A stretch of 10,794 bases of DNA from positions 1 to 10,794 of the forward strand of contig JANSXJ010000100.1 in the NCBI GenBank assembly GCA_024743015.1. Reading direction: 5' to 3'. Of this stretch, positions 6,909-10,794 are shown piece by piece; within the stretch, counting starts at the first letter, position 1; every line of letters starts with the position of its first letter. The notes beneath the pieces were generated by a model that was not told the DNA's origin, ran no database searches, and saw only the letters and a list, made by a program, of their open reading frames with translations. The DNA comes from Hyphomonas sp. (GTDB lineage: Bacteria; Pseudomonadota; Alphaproteobacteria; Caulobacterales; Hyphomonadaceae). Position numbers and translations under genes: made by a program.

Positions 6909-7623
6909 CGTCCGTCTCCGACGCTCGCAAATTGGGTCCATTTCGGAAAGGAGCCCATAAATCGGGTCGGCGAGTTTTTGTCAATGCCTGACTCTGCTGA
7001 TTCCTCCACTCTTCGACAGCTTGGTGATTGCCGGACAGAAGGACATCCGGCGTGCCTTCCCCCTCCCAGGTCCGAGGCAAGGTATAATGGGGATATTCGA
7101 GCAGTCCCGAACTGAAGCTTTCCTCCTCCACCGAGGCATGATTTCCAGCAACCCCGGGGATCAGGCGCAAGGTCGCTTCGAGCATCGCCATCGCGGCCAC
7201 TTCCCCCCCCGCAAGCACGAAATCGCCGAGCGAGACTTCAATCATGTTGCGCTTCTCGATGACGCGTTGATCCAGGCCTTCAAACCGCCCGCAGAAAAAA
7301 GTGAGACCCGGTCCTGCCGCCCAGGCTTCCGCCATGGACTGCGAGAACGGAACGCCGCGCGGGCTCGGATAGATGAGCGGCGCATCGGACGCTGGCAGGC
7401 TATCGATCGCGGCTGCGGCGACATCGGGTCTGAGCACAAGCCCGGCTCCACCGCCCGCCGGACTTTCGTCGACTTGCCTGTGCTTGCCCAGACCAAAGTC
7501 GCGAAGTTGCACCGTGTCCAGGCTCCAGAGGCCATCTTTTCGGGCGCGCTCCAGTATCGAAACACCGAGGGGTCCTGGAAACGCGTCCGGATACAGAGTG
7601 ATAAACGTCGCGGTAAAAGTCAT
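6895..7623 (-). CDS. trmD: tRNA (guanine37-N1)-methyltransferase
   Basis: TrmD is a SPOUT-class enzyme that uses S-adenosylmethionine to make m1G37 next to tRNA anticodons, which prevents +1 frameshifting. The 242-residue protein shows the trefoil-knot cofactor motifs YPSPRG (85-90), [13 protein letters not shown] (109-121) and [13 protein letters not shown] (129-141). The tRNA-binding side shows [28 protein letters not shown] (153-180) and PDVLLSGNH (192-200). Arg153 matches the Arg154 of the studied enzymes; the general-base position (Asp169 there) reads Glu in EEESF, an acidic swap. Position 182 is Leu (TTG) in YTLP where most relatives have YTRP. ATG 7623 follows the previous stop by 2 bases and the 3' end overlaps rplS. 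The usual upstream partners rimM and rpsP are absent. Identification is secure. Confidence 0.97.
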   Translation of the reverse strand: MTFTATFITLYPDAFPGPLGVSILERARKDGLWSLDTVQLRDFGLGKHRQVDESPAGGGAGLVLRPDVAAAAIDSLPASDAPLIYPSPRGVPFSQSMAEAWAAGPGLTFFCGRFEGLDQRVIEKRNMIEVSLGDFVLAGGEVAAMAMLEATLRLIPGVAGNHASVEEESFSSGLLEYPHYTLPRTWEGEGTPDVLLSGNHQAVEEWRNQQSQALTKTRRPDLWAPFRNGPNLRASETDDEHD

Positions 7624-7625
7624 TT

Positions 7626-8297
7626 CTAGCCCACCGACAGCGCAAGAACGCGCGAAATGACGGCGCGGGGCTGACCCGATTGCGCTTGAAGCACGGATAC
7701 AGCCTCATCGATTTGTCTAAGCGCTGTCTTGCTCGTGGCCGCCGGTTTATCGAGCACTTGTTCTCGCACCAAAGCGGCACAGACGTCTCGCGATGCGATC
7801 CAGCCATCATAACCGACAAATCTCAGGAAATACTGCGCGGTTGCTCCGCCAAGGCGCGACCCGTGTTTGCCAAGATAGCCAATCAATCCGGCCTGATCCT
7901 CTGCTGGCCAGCGTTCCAAAAAGGAACCGAAGCTTCCATGCTCCTTCGCCGTGGCGGCGACAAACCGGGCATTTTCGATCGTGGCGGTGATTTTCTGGCC
8001 ATTGCGAACAATCGCCGTGTCCGACAGCAGCCGGTCGAGATCTTCGTCGTGAAAGAAGGCAACACGGCTTGGCTCAAAGCCGTGAAAAGCCGCTTCAAAG
8101 CCTGGCCATTTGTTGCGGATGACCTGCCAGTTAAACCCGGCGCTGAACACGGCTTTGGTCATTTCCGATAGATAGGCGGCATCACTGATCGCGGCGAGGT
8201 CGCTCACGCCATGCTCGTTCTGCGCCTTTTCCAGAACCTGCTCGCGGGTGTCATGATGGCGCGCAGCAAGATCGAGGATTTCGTCAAAACTACGCAT
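7626..8297 (-). CDS. Divergent DNA-3-methyladenine glycosylase I (Tag)-like protein
   Basis: A 223-residue protein related to the Tag/COG2818 family of helix-hairpin-helix DNA glycosylases, which remove 3-methyladenine. The core YLSEMTKAVFSAGFNWQVIRNKWPGFEAAFHGFEPSRVA (42-80) and LLSDTAIVRNGQKITATIENARF (90-112) align with E. coli Tag around AGLSWITVL...FHQFDPVKVA and AGIIRHRGKIQAIIGNARAY. The conserved C-terminal block GSRLGGATAQYFLRFVGYDGWI (146-167) follows. However, the zinc-snap residues (Cys4, His17, His175, Cys179 in E. coli) have no counterparts, since Cys173 is the only cysteine, and base-contacting Glu38 corresponds to Ala49; Trp46 is kept as Trp57. It may have another substrate. 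ATG 8297 (MRSFDEI) is chosen; ATG 8312 adds five residues. It overlaps the CorB-like gene by 8 bases and ends 2 bases before trmD. Confidence 0.8.
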   Translation of the reverse strand: MRSFDEILDLAARHHDTREQVLEKAQNEHGVSDLAAISDAAYLSEMTKAVFSAGFNWQVIRNKWPGFEAAFHGFEPSRVAFFHDEDLDRLLSDTAIVRNGQKITATIENARFVAATAKEHGSFGSFLERWPAEDQAGLIGYLGKHGSRLGGATAQYFLRFVGYDGWIASRDVCAALVREQVLDKPAATSKTALRQIDEAVSVLQAQSGQPRAVISRVLALSVG

Positions 8298-9567
8298 CGG
8301 CTGCGTCGTCATCTTCCCGCATCGGCATCACTTTCAAACCAGTGATCTGATTGCGGTTCTTGCGCGCAATATCAAAGCGGTAGCCATAGAAGGCAAAGCG
8401 TTGGCCGGGCTCAGGAATGGTTTGTGCCTCATGGATGACAAGACCTGCGACCGTGACAGCCTCTTCGTCCGGTAGTTCCCAGCCCATGGCGCGATTGAGG
8501 TCGCGAATGGTCACTCCGCCTTCGACATAGACTGACCCGTCCGATTGCGGGCGAACACCGCGCACGACAACGTCATACTCGTCGCGGATATCGCCGACGA
8601 TTTCTTCCAGAATATCTTCCAGCGTTACCAACCCCTGCAGGGCACCATACTCGTCGACAACAAGCGCGAAATGGCTGCGCTGCTTCAGGAACAGATCAAG
8701 TTGATCCTCTGCGGCGGTTGTCTCCGGAATGAACCAGGGGTCGCGGCAGATATCGATTATATCCAGTCCGCTGGTCTTGCCATTATTGCCAACAATCGCG
8801 CGCAACAGGTCTTTGACGTGCAGAATGCCGACAATTTCTTCCTGGTCTCCGCGGAACAGTGGAAGCCTTGTGTGCGGGCTCGCAAGTGCCTTGCGAACGA
8901 TGCTGTCGGCGGTTTCATCCGCGTCGAGCATGGTGATATTCTTGCGGTGGATCATCACCTCTTCGACTGTCATATCCTTCAGGTCGAGCGCCCCGACAAG
9001 ACGGTGCCGATTCTTGGCATCAAGCCCTTCTTCGGAATGGTGGAGGTCAATGGTGCCGCGAATATCCTCTTCCGCAGTCACTTCGTCTTGGGGCGGCTTC
9101 ACACCAATCAGGCGGAGGGTAATGTTCACGATCGCCTGAATGCCGGTCACGATCCAGCTCGCTATCGCGACCAGCCAGGAAATCGGCCGGGCGACAGAAC
9201 GCGCCATATTATCGGGTCGCGTAATTGCATAGGTTTTAGGTAGAACCTCTGCAAAAACGAGGACCAGGACCGTCATGACCGCTGTAGCCACGGCGACGCC
9301 ACTCGGCCCCGGCATCAGGCTGACAAATAGGCTCGTCGCCAGCGCGGAGGCCAGGATATTGACGAGATTATTGCCGAGAAGAATTGCCCCGATGAGGCGT
9401 TCGCGGTCCGAGATCAGCTTGTTCACGAGCCTTGCGCGTTTGTCTCCGTCCTTTTCAAACTGGTGCATGCGGGCGCGGCTGGCCGCAGTCAGTGCCGTTT
9501 CGGAACCCGAAAAGAAAGCGGACATCCCGATCAATAGCAGGATGGTCAATAAAGTGCCGATAATCAT
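8290..9567 (-). CDS. CorB/HlyC-type membrane protein (DUF21/CNNM, CBS pair, CorC_HlyC domain)
   Basis: A 425-residue inner-membrane protein with the standard CorB (YfjD) layout. The DUF21/CNNM membrane domain spans about 1-185, with hydrophobic segments near 2-20, 60-84, 90-112 and 130-155 and conserved FFSGSETALTAAS (18-30), GNNLVNILASALAT (65-78) and EVLPKTYA (107-114). A CBS pair follows at about 200-262 and 276-332, including FALVVDEYGALQGLVTLEDILEEIVGDIRDE (300-330). The C-terminal CorC_HlyC domain is at about 340-415. Relatives are Mg2+ export or homeostasis proteins with adenine-nucleotide-sensing CBS domains; older hemolysin labels are misleading. ATG 9567 shares one base with the aroB stop (TGATG), so translation is likely coupled. 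The acidic tail MREDDDAADA is not conserved. Family is certain; ion specificity is inferred. Confidence 0.93.
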   Translation of the reverse strand: MIIGTLLTILLLIGMSAFFSGSETALTAASRARMHQFEKDGDKRARLVNKLISDRERLIGAILLGNNLVNILASALATSLFVSLMPGPSGVAVATAVMTVLVLVFAEVLPKTYAITRPDNMARSVARPISWLVAIASWIVTGIQAIVNITLRLIGVKPPQDEVTAEEDIRGTIDLHHSEEGLDAKNRHRLVGALDLKDMTVEEVMIHRKNITMLDADETADSIVRKALASPHTRLPLFRGDQEEIVGILHVKDLLRAIVGNNGKTSGLDIIDICRDPWFIPETTAAEDQLDLFLKQRSHFALVVDEYGALQGLVTLEDILEEIVGDIRDEYDVVVRGVRPQSDGSVYVEGGVTIRDLNRAMGWELPDEEAVTVAGLVIHEAQTIPEPGQRFAFYGYRFDIARKNRNQITGLKVMPMREDDDAADA

Positions 9568-10700
9568 CAGCTTTTTTGCAGCTCCTCTTGTAAGAATGCC
9601 TGCACGTCCTGCAGGTCTGCATCCGGATAGATAAAGGACTCACCCAGGCCCTTTGCAAGAATCAGGGGAAGTTTGCCGGCGCGGGCTTTTTTGTCCTGCT
9701 GCATCGCTGCAACCAGCGCTGCGGCGTCGTACGGGCCGCCCGGCACGTTTGAAAGCGCCGTTTCGAGGCCGCTTGCGGCGATGAGACCAACCGCATATTC
9801 GGCATCTTTCGCCGACATCAAGCCAAGTCGCGCCGAGTATCTTAGAGCGAGTACCATTCCGGTACCGACGGCTTCCCCATGCAATAAATTGGCCCGATAT
9901 TCGTTCACCGCTTCGAGCGCGTGTCCGAATGTATGGCCGAGATTCAGCAGCGCACGGACGCCGCCTTCCTGTTCATCCTGCGCGACGATTCCCGCCTTGG
10001 ATCGACAGGACACCGCCACGGCTTCAGCAATCGCGGCGGACTCCAGCGCGAGCACATCTGCGCCATGATCTTTCAGCCAGTCAATGAACGGCCGGTCGTT
10101 GATCAATCCATATTTGATGATCTCGGCATAACCCGCTTTTCGTTCCCGCTCCGGCAGCGTCTTGAGGATAGCCGTGTCGGCAATCACAAGCTGCGGCTGA
10201 TAGAACGCTCCGACCAGATTCTTGCCCTGCGCAAAATTCACCGCCGTTTTACCGCCTACGGAGCTGTCGACCTGAGCAAGCAGCGTGGTCGGTATCTGGA
10301 CGAACCGCATACCACGCTTCAAGAGCGACGCTGCAAGGCCGGTCAGATCGCCAATGACGCCGCCGCCAAAGGCGATCAGGACATCATCGCGCCCCGCGCC
10401 GTTTTCCAGCAACCAGTCGAGTACGTTGCCGAGTTGCGACCAGTTTTTCGTACTCTCTCCCGCTGGTAGGACGTACTCAATCGCTTGAATGCCATTCGCC
10501 GAAAGGCCAGCGCTCAGCTGGTCTCCGTGCAGGCGCCAGACGATTTCGTCACTGATAATGAACGCGCGAGATTGCGCCGCATAGGGCGCGACCAGGGCAC
10601 CCGAACGTGCGATCAGCCCTTCTCCGATGAGGATGTCATAGCTGCGCGCACCGAGGTCTACACGGACGGTCAAAGGCGGGCTTAAGGTTTCGGCGTCCAT
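9567..10700 (-). CDS. aroB: 3-dehydroquinate synthase
   Basis: AroB cyclises DAHP to 3-dehydroquinate, the second step of the shikimate pathway, using NAD+ and a divalent metal, usually Zn2+. The 377-residue protein has [16 protein letters not shown] (110-125) for NAD binding and [35 protein letters not shown] (135-169). The metal ligands by position are Glu193 in [10 protein letters not shown], His256 in [12 protein letters not shown] and His274 in LLHGEAV. The Lys and Arg residues of the active site are in these same blocks (Lys151, Lys160, Lys196). Length fits the family. ATG 10700 lies inside the 3' end of aroK (19-base overlap), and the aroB stop overlaps the CorB-like start. The aroK-aroB pair is a very common arrangement. 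Identification is secure. Confidence 0.98.
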   Translation of the reverse strand: MDAETLSPPLTVRVDLGARSYDILIGEGLIARSGALVAPYAAQSRAFIISDEIVWRLHGDQLSAGLSANGIQAIEYVLPAGESTKNWSQLGNVLDWLLENGAGRDDVLIAFGGGVIGDLTGLAASLLKRGMRFVQIPTTLLAQVDSSVGGKTAVNFAQGKNLVGAFYQPQLVIADTAILKTLPERERKAGYAEIIKYGLINDRPFIDWLKDHGADVLALESAAIAEAVAVSCRSKAGIVAQDEQEGGVRALLNLGHTFGHALEAVNEYRANLLHGEAVGTGMVLALRYSARLGLMSAKDAEYAVGLIAASGLETALSNVPGGPYDAAALVAAMQQDKKARAGKLPLILAKGLGESFIYPDADLQDVQAFLQEELQKS

Positions 10701-10794
10701 GTCTCCAGGGCCTTAATAATCGAGGTGACCGTCGTGGAGTGCGGCCCGTCTACGCTTGGGACTGTTAAATCAGCGAGCTCATATATAGGACGTC
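10682..10794 (-). CDS. aroK: Shikimate kinase, C-terminal 36 residues only
   Basis: The frame entering at the right edge reads [20 protein letters not shown] and then [16 protein letters not shown] before TAA at 10684-10682. This is the usual end of shikimate kinase: an Arg-Pro-x-Tyr-x-x-x-Ala-Asp motif after the lid, then a final helix of the type TVxxIIxAL. The enzyme phosphorylates shikimate with ATP. The ATP-binding P-loop and lid are outside the window, so completeness cannot be judged. The 3' end overlaps aroB by 19 bases, and the aroK-aroB neighbourhood supports the call. Confidence 0.88.
   Translation of the reverse strand, partial: RPIYELADLTVPSVDGPHSTTVTSIIKALETWTPKP

Noticed and set aside
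9455..9658. A minus-strand open frame of 67 codons spanning the aroB / CorB-like junction.
   Set aside because: It is out of frame with two strongly conserved overlapping genes and shows no motif.

Overview
The window looks like a chromosomal stretch of an alphaproteobacterium, probably from the Caulobacterales/Hyphomonadaceae side. This is inferred from moderately high GC, tightly overlapping genes, a ribosomal protein L19 with a long Ala/Lys/Glu tail, a run rplS -> leuC -> leuD -> leuB on one strand, and family resemblance of the proteins. All credible genes lie on the minus strand, so transcription runs from high to low coordinates. No RNA gene, CRISPR array, insertion sequence or phage gene was seen.

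Upstream block (10794 down to 6284): the 3' end of a shikimate kinase gene (aroK), aroB, a CorB/HlyC-type DUF21-CBS membrane protein, a divergent DNA-3-methyladenine glycosylase I-like protein, trmD and rplS. Neighbouring genes overlap by 1 to 23 bases or are 2 bases apart, and a strong intrinsic terminator follows rplS. Two shikimate-pathway enzymes are thus co-transcribed with a transporter-like protein, a DNA-repair-like protein and two translation genes. The rimM and rpsP genes usually found next to trmD are not upstream of it here.

Middle (about 6283 to 5751): an extragenic island of palindromic units with inverted, nested layout, including three hairpins with the same four-base loop and different but perfectly paired arms. 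Below it is a possible promoter and then a small gene for a secreted six-cysteine protein. Its mature start (Cys-X-Cys right after the signal peptide) and Cys-Gly / Gly-Lys...Cys spacing resemble the NTR/TIMP fold.

Downstream block (5191 down to 1): leucine biosynthesis. leuC is followed by a GNAT acetyltransferase, a two-domain VOC protein, leuD, a chagasin-family (I42) lipoprotein, an ABM-domain monooxygenase and leuB, which runs off the left edge. Stop and start codons overlap at four of the six junctions (GTGA, TGATG, ATGA, ATGA). LeuCD would isomerise isopropylmalate and LeuB oxidise it. The four inserted genes have no evident role in leucine synthesis but are placed for translational coupling with it.

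No complete new system was recognised. The points most worth following are the TIMP-like secreted protein, the covarying repeat island, the divergent glycosylase and the genes inserted in the leu cluster.
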